From: Bacillota bacterium | GTDB lineage: Bacteria; Bacillota; Clostridia; Christensenellales; Christensenellaceae | Length of the DNA: 64,000 nucleotides | Assembly (NCBI GenBank): GCA_023393165.1 | Contig: JAEWMJ010000044.1 | Location: 1 to 64,000, forward strand | Direction: 5' to 3' | The notes under the pieces: model-generated | What the model was told of the DNA's origin: nothing | Seen by the model: only the letters and a program-made list of their open reading frames with translations | The model's database searches: none | Shown: one piece after another, positions 8,418 through 16,030 of the stretch | Layout: every line of letters starts with the position of its first letter | Position numbering within the stretch: position 1 is the first letter of the stretch | Made by a program: the position numbers and the translations under genes

Positions 8418-9656
8418 ATGGATCACGTTTTAAATGCGGCGAAATCGGCAAAAAACGCTTCGTGGGCAATAGCTAAGCTGGATACACGGCAGAAAAATTT
8501 CCTGTTGCATGCAATGGGCGACGGGATTCTGGCCGCGCAGGACGAAATAATCAGCCAAAACCGCCTGGACGTGGAAAACGCCCGGAATGCGGGAAGGACT
8601 CCTGCCATGCTGGACAGATTATCCCTGAATGAGTCGCGCGTTGCGGGAATGGCGCAGGCTTTTTATGATGTGGAGAAACTGCCCGACCCGATCGGCGAGG
8701 CAGTCGCAGGATTTAAACGTCCCAACGGACTTATGATCACAAAAAGGCGCGTACCCCTGGGCGTGATTGGGATTATATATGAAGCGCGTCCAAATGTGAC
8801 TGCGGACGCGATGGCGCTGTGCCTTAAAACCTCCAATACGGTGGTGCTGCGGGGCGGAAGCGAAGCCATCCATTCCAATAAGGCGATCGTCCGCGCCGCT
8901 GTGGAAGCGGGCGTAAAAGCCGGTTTGCCTGAAGGCAGCGTGGTGCTGATAGAAGATACTTCGCGCGAAGCGGCGGCTTATATGATGGGCTTAAACGGCG
9001 TGATTGACGTACTTATACCCCGCGGAGGCGCCGGACTTATCCAGAGCGTGGTAAAGAACGCAACGATCCCGGTGATCGAGACCGGTACGGGAAACTGCCA
9101 TATATATATGGATAAAACCGGGGAAATAGAGATGGGCGTAAACATCATCGTGAACGCAAAAACTTCCCGGCCTTCGGTATGCAATGCAGCCGAGACGCTG
9201 CTGGTGCACCGGGATATCGCGGATAAATTTCTGCCTGCGGCGTTTGCGGCATTAGGAGCCAAAAACGTCGAACTGCGCGGATGCGAAACCGCGCAGAAAT
9301 ACGGGACCTTGCCGGCTGCCGAAGAGGATTATTATACCGAATTTCTGGATTACATTCTCGCGGTCAAAGTCGTGGACAGCATTGAGGACGCAATCGCGCA
9401 TATCAACAAGTACGGAACCAAACACTCGGAATCCATCGTGACGCAGGACTACAACGCTGCAAGGAAGTTTCAGGACGAGGTGGATGCGGCGGCCGTGTAT
9501 GTGAACGCCTCCACGCGCTGGACGGACGGGTTTGAATTCGGCTTTGGCGCGGAGATCGGGATATCCACCCAGAAACTGCACGCACGCGGACCAATGGGTC
9601 TGGCGGAACTCACGACCATCAAATATGTGATAGACGGGAACGGGCAGGTAAGGTAA
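8418..9656 (+). CDS. proA: Glutamate-5-semialdehyde dehydrogenase (gamma-glutamyl phosphate reductase)
   Basis: Catalyses NADPH-dependent reduction of gamma-glutamyl phosphate to glutamate semialdehyde, the second step of proline synthesis, in the cytoplasm. The 412 residues are the normal length. Family marks are KRRVPLGVIGIIYEARPNVT near residue 112, the catalytic cysteine region SRPSVCNAAETLLVH near residue 255 and the C-terminal GISTQKLHARGPMGL. GGGGGG lies eight bases before the ATG. proB, its usual partner, is not beside it, so glutamate kinase must be encoded elsewhere or proline made by another route. It has its own promoter and terminator. Confidence 0.97.
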   Translation: MDHVLNAAKSAKNASWAIAKLDTRQKNFLLHAMGDGILAAQDEIISQNRLDVENARNAGRTPAMLDRLSLNESRVAGMAQAFYDVEKLPDPIGEAVAGFKRPNGLMITKRRVPLGVIGIIYEARPNVTADAMALCLKTSNTVVLRGGSEAIHSNKAIVRAAVEAGVKAGLPEGSVVLIEDTSREAAAYMMGLNGVIDVLIPRGGAGLIQSVVKNATIPVIETGTGNCHIYMDKTGEIEMGVNIIVNAKTSRPSVCNAAETLLVHRDIADKFLPAAFAALGAKNVELRGCETAQKYGTLPAAEEDYYTEFLDYILAVKVVDSIEDAIAHINKYGTKHSESIVTQDYNAARKFQDEVDAAAVYVNASTRWTDGFEFGFGAEIGISTQKLHARGPMGLAELTTIKYVIDGNGQVR

Positions 9657-9672
9657 ATCTTTTCTAAAAAAC

Positions 9673-9699
9673 AAGCCTTGCGGAATGCAGGGCTTTTTT
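9673..9699 (+). terminator. Rho-independent terminator after proA
   Basis: AAGCCTTGC and GCAGGGCTT form a 9 bp stem with one G-T pair and a GGAAT loop, followed by TTTT. Confidence 0.8.
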
Positions 9700-9777
9700 G
9701 ATTTCTTTCTTTGTGATGTGGAAAAAAAGTATAATCCCTGAAACTAAAATATAAAGAATTTTGGTGTATTGAAAACT

Positions 9778-9939
9778 TTATTCCGCAGTATCTTCCTTAG
9801 CAAATTCTTCTGAACTTTTTCCTTCGGTTTCATATGAAAGATATATTTCTTCGACTTCTATCTGAACGGCCTGCAATTCATGGATCATATCCGTTATCTT
9901 ATTAAAAAGTCTGAAATACATTTCTTTATAACAATCCAT
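9778..9939 (-). CDS. Small protein divergent from XRE regulator, 53 residues
   Basis: The protein starts with MDCYKEMYFRLFNKITDMI and is a single acidic amphipathic helix with likely coiled-coil character. Similar short proteins with YKEMY-LFN-ITD patterns are familiar beside XRE regulators in Firmicutes mobile regions, but their role is not known to me. The ATG at 9939 is preceded by AGGGGGG at nine bases; the frame is open further upstream but without a site. It is probably controlled by the neighbouring XRE protein through the palindrome inside its promoter. Confidence 0.65.
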   Translation of the reverse strand: MDCYKEMYFRLFNKITDMIHELQAVQIEVEEIYLSYETEGKSSEEFAKEDTAE

Positions 9940-9961
9940 TTTTGTAATCCCCCCTATGTAT

Positions 9962-10004
9962 AATATAACCTGTTTCAGGTTATAAATCAATACTCTGAAA
10001 CAGA
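9962..10004. promoter_or_regulatory. Paired XRE operators and minus-strand promoter
   Basis: The palindrome ATAACCTG-TTT-CAGGTTAT (9965-9983) and a second TCTG-AAA-CAGA (9994-10004) share the core CTGTTTCAG in opposite orientations, with centres 25 bases apart. On the minus strand TTGATT (9985-9990) and TATATT (9962-9967) are 17 bases apart, so the first palindrome fills the spacer of that promoter, an ideal site for repression. Confidence 0.7.
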
Positions 10005-10034
10005 TTAATATAAACTTGTTTAGAGGTGAATATG

Positions 10035-10256
10035 ATGTATAGTCGGATTCGAGAATTAAGAGAAGATAAAGATTTATCCCAAACCGAATTTGCAAAAGTA
10101 TTAGGGATGTCGCAAACGGGCTATTCAAAATATGAAACCGGAGAAAACGATATTCCAACCGGCATTCTGATTGCTATTGCAAAATATTATAAGACAAGCG
10201 TTGACTATTTATTAGGACTGACCAACGTAAAGAAACCTTATCCCAGAAACACCTGA
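10035..10256 (+). CDS. XRE-family helix-turn-helix regulator, 73 residues
   Basis: A compact Cro/C1-type DNA-binding domain: LSQTEFAKVLGMSQTGYSKYETGENDIP spans the helix-turn-helix, and YYKTSVDYLLGLT closes the five-helix fold. There is no sensor domain, so it is likely a simple repressor. The ATG at 10035 is chosen for its spacing of eight from AGAGG; ATG at 10032 is also possible. It is divergent from the 53-residue protein and separated from it by two palindromes, which suggests autoregulation of a small two-gene module. Confidence 0.88.
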   Translation: MYSRIRELREDKDLSQTEFAKVLGMSQTGYSKYETGENDIPTGILIAIAKYYKTSVDYLLGLTNVKKPYPRNT

Positions 10257-10339
10257 ACAATCAGTATAATAAAAAGTTTAAGTGCGTGGTGTGCCGCGTG
10301 GTGTAAATAAATGCTGCGCGCGGTAGAGAAACGGGGTTG

Positions 10340-10620
10340 AATTCGGTTTTTATTCAGAGAGATGAGTTTTTATATACTAGGTATTCCTTTTTTTCTTTTT
10401 GTCAGGGAGCCCAGGGAAGATTTTGATTTTCAGTCCCCAGAGTTTGCCTCCCACTTCGCTATGATTCGCGTAACTTATAAGCGAGCTTTTTCGTTAAACA
10501 CTTGCATTCATCTCATGCTCAGTGAAAATTGCGTTTCCTTCATCCGCCGCTGGCGGCGGGCACTCCGTTTTCTCCTTAAACCGGCCCGCAGGGACCTGGG
10601 GTTTTGTTTTAGGATATGGT
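10340..10620. repeat. Repeat family C region without genes
   Basis: Between the XRE gene and argH the DNA carries a segment (about 10450-10570) sharing CACTTCGCTA, CATCTCATGCTCAGTGA and a GCCGCTGGCGGCGG hairpin with the composite repeat at 46.3-46.6 kb. Several short open frames exist but none has a ribosome site or a recognisable product. The rest of 10257-10760 shows nothing further. Confidence 0.55.
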
Positions 10621-10762
10621 GATCTTTTAAAGTGGGATAATATTTGGGACAATATTAAAGAACTAATACTAATAGAATATATTTTTAAACAGCTTGATAT
10701 GTACAATTTTTTGTTCACCAGAGAATGTAGTTAATGTTAAATCAGATTAGGAAGTTAATTGA

Positions 10763-10796
10763 CAAAGAGCTGCGGGTTATAAACCGCAGCTCTTTG
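10763..10796. terminator. Strong hairpin downstream of argH
   Basis: CAAAGAGCTGCGG and CCGCAGCTCTTTG form a perfect 13 bp stem with an eight-base loop, just past the argH stop codon. The following T run on the minus strand is weak, so it may act as terminator or 3' stabiliser. Confidence 0.65.
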
Positions 10797-10801
10797 ATGA
10801 C

Positions 10802-12181
10802 TTATATCGTCTTCAAAAACTCTTTCATCTTATCTATATGCTTTTTCACGCTCCCGGGCGCCGGGCCTCCCGGCAAACTGCGGGATTCCACGCACGATTT
10901 CAGGGAAATCGCACTGTATACGTCTTCGCCGAACACTTCCGAGAAAGCTTTTAACTGTTCTATTGTAAGGCCGTCAATCGCAAGGCCGTTCTTTTCACAG
11001 TAAAGCACGATCTTTCCGATGACCTCGTGCGCGTCCCGGAAGGGCATGCCTTTTTTGACAAGGTAATCCGCCGCGTCGGTCGCGTTGGTAAACCCAAGGC
11101 CTGCGCTTTTGAACAGCTTTTCTTTACTGAACTCCGCTGTTTGTATCATCCCGGTGAATACCTTAAGGCATGCGGCCAGCGTATCCGCAGCGTCAAACAC
11201 GCACTCCTTGTCTTCCTGCATGTCCTTGTTGTACGCAAGGGGAAGCCCCTTCATAACGGTCAGCAGCGACATCAGCGCCCCGTAAACCCGGCCGGTTTTG
11301 CCGCGGATCAGTTCCGCCATATCGGGGTTCTTTTTCTGGGGCATAATGCTTGAGCCAGTGGAATACGCATCCGAGATCTTAAGCACCCCGAATTCGTTGG
11401 TCGAGTAGAGGATGATCTCCTCACAGAACCGGGACAGGTGCATCATGCAGATGGAAGCGGCGGACAGGTATTCCAGCAGGAAATCCCGGTCCGAAACAGC
11501 GTCCAGACTGTTGGGCGTGATCGCCGAAAATCCGAGCTGCCCCGCCACAAACTCCCTGTCCAGCGGATAGGTGGTGCCGCATAACGCGCCCGATCCCAGT
11601 GGCATGCTGTCTGTGCGCTTTTTGCAGTCACGAAACCTCGTAATGTCCCGGGCAAACATTTCGCAGTAAGCCATAATATAATGCGCAAGCGTGGAGGGCT
11701 GCGCCTTTTGCATATGCGTGTAGGCCGGGATAATGGTATCCGTATTTTTTTCCGCGATTTCAGCCAGAACGCCGCACAGGCTTTTGATTTCTGCGATTGT
11801 CTGGTCGATCGTTTTCAGCATGTACAGGCGGATATCCAGCGCAACCTGGTCGTTCCGGCTGCGCCCGGTGTGCAGGCGCTTGCCGGTATCCCCGATGCGC
11901 TCGGTCAGCAGCCGCTCAATGTTCATATGGATGTCCTCGTCCTCCACGGAAAACGAAACCTTGCCGTCCAGGATATCCGAAAGTATACCCTTCAGGCCCC
12001 GGGCGATCTTGTCCGCGTCTTCCTGCGGAATGATCCCCTGGCGACCCAGCATGGTCGCGTGGGCAATACTGCCCATGATGTCTTCCAGAAACATCCGGGA
12101 ATCAAAGGAGATGGAGGAGTTGAAATCTTCGGCCAGCTTATCGGTATTAGCCTCAAACCGGCCGCCCCATAACTTGCCCAT
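10802..12181 (-). CDS. argH: Argininosuccinate lyase
   Basis: Last step of arginine synthesis: cleaves argininosuccinate to arginine and fumarate in the cytoplasm, as a homotetramer of the fumarase/aspartase superfamily. The 459 residues are full length. Signatures are MGKLWGGRFE at the start, the HTGRSRNDQVALD segment near residue 105 and the superfamily loop GSSIMPQKKNPD near residue 275, with the catalytic serine. Its start codon overlaps the argG stop as TAATG, so the two are translationally coupled. Confidence 0.98.
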   Translation of the reverse strand: MGKLWGGRFEANTDKLAEDFNSSISFDSRMFLEDIMGSIAHATMLGRQGIIPQEDADKIARGLKGILSDILDGKVSFSVEDEDIHMNIERLLTERIGDTGKRLHTGRSRNDQVALDIRLYMLKTIDQTIAEIKSLCGVLAEIAEKNTDTIIPAYTHMQKAQPSTLAHYIMAYCEMFARDITRFRDCKKRTDSMPLGSGALCGTTYPLDREFVAGQLGFSAITPNSLDAVSDRDFLLEYLSAASICMMHLSRFCEEIILYSTNEFGVLKISDAYSTGSSIMPQKKNPDMAELIRGKTGRVYGALMSLLTVMKGLPLAYNKDMQEDKECVFDAADTLAACLKVFTGMIQTAEFSKEKLFKSAGLGFTNATDAADYLVKKGMPFRDAHEVIGKIVLYCEKNGLAIDGLTIEQLKAFSEVFGEDVYSAISLKSCVESRSLPGGPAPGSVKKHIDKMKEFLKTI

Positions 12182-13389
12182 TATTTGCCCGCCTTATCCT
12201 GCGTCAAAGCTTTCACTTTCAGGGTTAGACCGAACAGGTTGATGAAGCCTTCCGCATCTTTCTGGTTGTATACCTCGTCTGCGCCGAATGTTGCGAACTC
12301 TTCCGAGTAAAGCGAATAGGGGGATTTGATGCCCGCCGCCTTGCAGGTGCCTTTATACAGCTTGATGCGTACCGTACCTGTAACCACCTTCTGGGTCTCG
12401 GCAACAAAGGCGGCCAACGCTTCGCGCAGGGGAGCGTACCACATGCCGTTATACACCAGTTCCGCGTATTTTATCGAAACGCCGGCTTTGTAATGCATTG
12501 TATCGCGTTCCAGAACAAGCGTTTCGAGAGCGCTGTGCGCGGTATAGAGTATCCGGCCGCCCGGGGTCTCGTACACACCGCGGGATTTCATGCCCACAAG
12601 CCGGTTTTCCACGATGTCGTCAATGCCTACGCCGTTGCGCGCGCCGATCGTATTGAGCTCGGTCACGATTTCAACAGCGCCCATCTTTTTGCCGTTGATG
12701 GACAAAGGTATGCCTTTTTCAAAATCTATCTCGATATATTCCGGTTTGTCAGGGGCGTCTTCCGGGTTCACGCAGATCATCAGCAGATCCTTTTTAGGTT
12801 CGTTCCAAGGATCTTCCAGATCGCCGCCCTCATGGGACAAATGCCAGATGTTGGCGTCCATGCTGTAGGGGCGTTCCTTGGTAACCGGAACGTCAATATC
12901 CCGCGTTTTCGCGTAATCTATTTCCTCTTCACGGGATTTGATATCCCAGATACGCCAGGGCGCGATGATATCCATCTCGGGCGCCAGCGCCTTTACGGTC
13001 AGTTCAAAACGCACCTGGTCGTTGCCTTTGCCGGTCGCGCCGTGGCAAATGGCCGTGCAGCCTTCTTTTTTTGCGATCTCAACAAGCCTTTTTGCAATCA
13101 GGGGACGCGCGAAGGACGTTCCGAGAAGGTATTTACCTTCGTATTCCGCTCCCGCCTGCATGGTGGGGAATATGAAGTCTTCCACAAATTCCTTGGTCAG
13201 GTCTTCGATATATGCTTTGCTGGCGCCTGTGCGCAGCGCTTTCGCTTCCAAACCGTCCAGTTCTTTACCCTGTCCTACGTTTCCGCAGACAGCGATGACC
13301 TCACAGCCGTAGTTTTCTTTCAGCCATGGAATGATGATGGACGTATCAAGCCCGCCCGAATATGCCAGTGCTACCTTTTTGTGCTTCAT
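12181..13389 (-). CDS. argG: Argininosuccinate synthase
   Basis: Joins citrulline and aspartate with ATP to give argininosuccinate. It begins with the ATP-pyrophosphatase P-loop ALAYSGGLDTSIIIPWL; GATGKGNDQVRFE lies near residue 117 and SPYSLYSEEFATFGADEVYNQ near the C-terminus, all family marks. The 402 residues are normal. The gene is followed directly by argH. Two ArgR boxes lie 23-60 bases upstream of its start, so the pair is expected to be repressed by arginine-loaded ArgR. No other arginine genes are in the window. Confidence 0.98.
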   Translation of the reverse strand: MKHKKVALAYSGGLDTSIIIPWLKENYGCEVIAVCGNVGQGKELDGLEAKALRTGASKAYIEDLTKEFVEDFIFPTMQAGAEYEGKYLLGTSFARPLIAKRLVEIAKKEGCTAICHGATGKGNDQVRFELTVKALAPEMDIIAPWRIWDIKSREEEIDYAKTRDIDVPVTKERPYSMDANIWHLSHEGGDLEDPWNEPKKDLLMICVNPEDAPDKPEYIEIDFEKGIPLSINGKKMGAVEIVTELNTIGARNGVGIDDIVENRLVGMKSRGVYETPGGRILYTAHSALETLVLERDTMHYKAGVSIKYAELVYNGMWYAPLREALAAFVAETQKVVTGTVRIKLYKGTCKAAGIKSPYSLYSEEFATFGADEVYNQKDAEGFINLFGLTLKVKALTQDKAGK

Positions 13390-13411
13390 GATAGTTCCTC
13401 CGTCAATTATT

Positions 13412-13449
13412 TATACATAATTATACAACTGTATGAATAATTATGCAAT
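13412..13449 (-). promoter_or_regulatory. Tandem ArgR (ARG) boxes upstream of argGH
   Basis: TATGAATAATTATGCAAT (13432-13449) agrees with the Bacillus ARG box at about 15 of 18 positions. TATACATAATTATACAAC (13412-13429) is a weaker second box. The two are separated by two bases, centres 20 apart, as expected for binding by an ArgR hexamer. Confidence 0.75.
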
Positions 13450-13487
13450 ACTTTTTTTATAGTATTATTCTATAACAAGATCCGAAA

Positions 13488-13513
13488 AAATGTAAGGTTT
13501 AAATGTAAGGTTT
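13488..13513. repeat. Tandem 13 bp direct repeat
   Basis: AAATGTAAGGTTT occurs twice in immediate succession between the ARG boxes and repeat B2. No function is evident; it may be a slippage duplication. Confidence 0.7.
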
Positions 13514-13582
13514 AAATAAAGAATTATGTTATAATAATTGATATTAATAATAGATTTATTAAAATCCTTTTACCAAAAATGG

Positions 13583-13702
13583 AAGGCCACTGAAAAGCCC
13601 AAATGCAAGGCATTTCGAGTATTGCGACGTAAGCGCAGTTTAACACCTGCGCTGAGGAGTAAACGGAGAAATAACGCAGCAGTGGGACTTTATCAGGGGG
13701 CT
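13583..13702 (-). repeat. Dispersed repeat family B, copy 2 (reverse orientation)
   Basis: Read on the minus strand, this 120 bp matches the copy at 61104-61220: ends related to AGACCGCTGAGAAACGCCAA and TTGGCGCTTTCAGCGGCCT, and an inner segment around TTGCGACGTAAGCG. It lies just upstream of ruvC. Confidence 0.75.
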
Positions 13703-13733
13703 GTAGTATGTTATAATAGGCAATGGTGATAAA

Positions 13734-14234
13734 ATGATCGTACTTGGAATTGATCCGGGGCTTGCGACCGTAGGGTACGGCGTGGTATGCTTTGAGAACA
13801 ACCGGACGCTTTCCCTTGTGGATTACGGAACGATAGAAACCCAGGCGGGCTTGTCCACGCCGCGAAGGCTTTCAATAATAGCGGAAGGAATTTCGCGGCT
13901 GATTGAAAAATTCCGGCCGGATGCGGTCGCCTTTGAAGAGCTGTTTTTTAATACAAACGTAAAAACGGCGATCGCCGTTGCGCAGGCAAGAGGCGCCGCT
14001 CTGCTGGCTGCGTATGGTCATACACACGAATTGTATGAATATACGCCCCTGCAGGTAAAACAGGCGGTAGTGGGTTACGGCCGGGCCGACAAGCTGCAGG
14101 TGCAGATGATGGTAAAGACCTTGTGCTGCCTGCGGGAGATCCCGAAGCCGGACGATGCGGCGGACGCGGTTGCGGTGGCAATCTGCCATGCGCACAGTTC
14201 CAAAACATCCGGCCTTTTAAATACAAGAGTATAA
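13734..14234 (+). CDS. ruvC: Crossover junction endodeoxyribonuclease RuvC
   Basis: Holliday-junction resolvase that acts as a dimer with RuvAB. The RNase H-like fold is marked by the first catalytic aspartate in VLGIDPGLATVGYG, the glutamate in AFEELFFNTNVKTA near residue 67 and the final acidic pair in PDDAADAVAVAICH near residue 140. At 166 residues it is normal. The ribosome site is weak (GGTGAT). ruvA follows after 11 bases, giving the standard order ruvC-ruvA-ruvB. Confidence 0.97.
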   Translation: MIVLGIDPGLATVGYGVVCFENNRTLSLVDYGTIETQAGLSTPRRLSIIAEGISRLIEKFRPDAVAFEELFFNTNVKTAIAVAQARGAALLAAYGHTHELYEYTPLQVKQAVVGYGRADKLQVQMMVKTLCCLREIPKPDDAADAVAVAICHAHSSKTSGLLNTRV

Positions 14235-14245
14235 GGGGAAGAGGA

Positions 14246-14821
14246 ATGTATGCATATATCAGCGGCAGGGCCGCGCAGATAGGCGCGAACCATGTTGTGG
14301 TGGACGCGGGCGGGATCGGATATCTGATTTATACAAACTCTTTTTCAGCCGGTTCCTTTGCAGTGGGGGAAGAAGCCAGACTTTATACCCACCTGATCGT
14401 ACGCGAGGACGAGCTTTCATTGTACGGTTTTGTGACCGGGGAAGAAAAAGCGATGTTCGAAAAACTGATATCCATCAGCGGGATAGGGCCAAAAGTTGCC
14501 TTATCCATTCTGTCCACGCTCAAGGTCGCCGATATTGCGGCGGCTGCGGTTTCCGCCAATGCGGCGGCATTTGAGACGGTTTCAGGCGTTGGTAAAAAAA
14601 CCGCGCAGCGGCTGGTGCTGGAGTTGAAAGAAAAAGTGGACGTTTCGGACGCAGTCGGCGCGGCAATAGGCGGCATCAGTAATGCCGTGGAGGAAGCGGT
14701 TACCGCTCTTATCAATCTGGGATATCAAAGGGCGGAGGCAGTCACGGCAGTCTCGGCAGTCAAAAATTTGGGGGATACCGCCGAAGATTTGGTGCTGCTG
14801 GCACTCAAACGGCTGGCGTAA
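14246..14821 (+). CDS. ruvA: Holliday junction branch migration protein RuvA
   Basis: Tetrameric DNA-binding subunit that docks RuvB on Holliday junctions. The N-terminal OB fold starts MYAYISGRAAQIGANHVVV; two helix-hairpin-helix motifs follow (LISISGIGPKVALSIL and FETVSGVGKKTAQRLVLEL), and the C-terminal UBA-like domain III (AVTALINLGYQRAEAVTAV) contacts RuvB. The frame is open upstream, but the ATG at 14246 follows GGGGAAGAGG and gives the normal 191 residues. Repeat A2 begins at the base after the stop codon. Confidence 0.97.
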   Translation: MYAYISGRAAQIGANHVVVDAGGIGYLIYTNSFSAGSFAVGEEARLYTHLIVREDELSLYGFVTGEEKAMFEKLISISGIGPKVALSILSTLKVADIAAAAVSANAAAFETVSGVGKKTAQRLVLELKEKVDVSDAVGAAIGGISNAVEEAVTALINLGYQRAEAVTAVSAVKNLGDTAEDLVLLALKRLA

Positions 14822-14969
14822 CCGCTGATTAATTCAGGGCGCTGCCTTGGCGGCTCAATTTGTACCCTGCGGTGGTTAAAGCTTGAAATAGCGCTGCTAT
14901 TCCTGCGCTTTTGCTCCTGGCAGGACGCAAATCCATTTCGCCAATTTTGCATCCTTATTTAATCATCGG
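14822..14969. repeat. Dispersed repeat family A, copy 2, between ruvA and ruvB
   Basis: This 148 bp element matches the one at 2889-3037 through CTGATTAATTC, GAAATAGCGCTGCTATT and GCAGGACGCAAA; its ends CCGCTGATTA and TAATCATCGG are imperfect inverted repeats. It begins at the base after the ruvA stop and ends 18 bases before the ruvB start, so transcripts of the operon must include it. Confidence 0.8.
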
Positions 14970-14987
14970 TCACTTACGAGGTAAAAC

Positions 14988-16013
14988 ATGGAAGAAGAAT
15001 CAAGGATCGTATCGGGCTTTTCGCAGCAGGATGATTTCGGGCTGGATTTAAGCCTGCGTCCCAGAACGCTGAAGGAATATATCGGCCAGGACAAGGTAAA
15101 GGAAATGATGGGCGTTTTTATCGAGGCTGCAAAGCAGCGCGGGGAAACGCTGGATCACGTCCTTTTGTACGGGCCGCCCGGGCTGGGCAAAACCACCCTT
15201 GCGCATATCATCGCGCAGGAAATGAATGTAAATATCCGCGTAACGTCCGGGCCTGCGATCGAGCGGCCGGGGGATTTGGCGGCGCTTTTAACAAACCTTT
15301 CGCAGGGAGACGTTCTGTTTATTGACGAGATACACCGGCTGAACTCCAGCGTGGAAGAGGTGCTGTATCCGGCAATGGAGGATTTCGCGCTGGACATCAT
15401 ACTGGGCAAAGGTCCCAGCGCGCGTTCCATGCGGATAGACCTGCCAAAGTTTACTTTGGTCGGGGCTACTACCCGCGCAGGCATGCTGACAAGTCCCTTA
15501 AGGGACCGGTTCGGTGTTCTCAACCGTCTTGAGATATATACGCCGGACGAACTGAAAACCATCGTGCAGCGGTCGGCTTCCATATTAAATATAACAATAG
15601 AGGATGCGGGCGCATATGAAATCGCCCGGCGTTCGCGAGGGACTCCCAGGGTGGCGAACCGGCTGCTCCGGCGCGTGCGCGATTATGCGGATGTGCGCGC
15701 GGACGGCGTCATTACCAAAGACGTTGCGGACAGGGGCCTTCGGATGCTTGAAGTGGACGACCTTGGCCTGGACAACTGCGACAGGGTCATACTATCCGCC
15801 ATCATCAATAAATTCGGCGGCGGACCGGTGGGCCTCGATACGCTTTCGGCTACGACCGGGGAGGAATCCGGAACGATTGAAGACGTGATCGAGCCGTTTT
15901 TGCTGCAGCTTGGATTCATTAAAAAAACGCCCAGGGGAAGGGTCGCAACACAGAATGCTTACGAGCATCTTGGGGAAAAATACGGCCGGGACGGGCAGAT
16001 GAAATTATTTTAA
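14988..16013 (+). CDS. ruvB: Holliday junction branch migration helicase RuvB
   Basis: Hexameric AAA+ motor that drives branch migration with RuvA. Walker A YGPPGLGKTTLA near residue 63, Walker B VLFIDEIHRL near residue 110, sensor 1 VGATTRAG and arginine finger LRDRFG near residue 170 are all present, and the winged-helix C-terminus ends with RGRVATQNAYEHLG. The 341 residues are normal. It is separated from ruvA by repeat A2, and queA follows. Confidence 0.98.
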   Translation: MEEESRIVSGFSQQDDFGLDLSLRPRTLKEYIGQDKVKEMMGVFIEAAKQRGETLDHVLLYGPPGLGKTTLAHIIAQEMNVNIRVTSGPAIERPGDLAALLTNLSQGDVLFIDEIHRLNSSVEEVLYPAMEDFALDIILGKGPSARSMRIDLPKFTLVGATTRAGMLTSPLRDRFGVLNRLEIYTPDELKTIVQRSASILNITIEDAGAYEIARRSRGTPRVANRLLRRVRDYADVRADGVITKDVADRGLRMLEVDDLGLDNCDRVILSAIINKFGGGPVGLDTLSATTGEESGTIEDVIEPFLLQLGFIKKTPRGRVATQNAYEHLGEKYGRDGQMKLF

Positions 16014-16030
16014 GAACAGGACAATGAAGT

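Noticed and set aside
8418..9656. proA as part of a proBA operon
   Set aside because: No glutamate kinase gene is adjacent; proA has its own promoter and terminator.
10362..10734. Overlapping short frames between the XRE gene and argH
   Set aside because: They run through repeat family C sequence, lack ribosome sites and have no recognisable products.
12493..13440. 315-residue plus-strand frame opposite argG
   Set aside because: Antisense shadow; argG is complete and conserved on the other strand.
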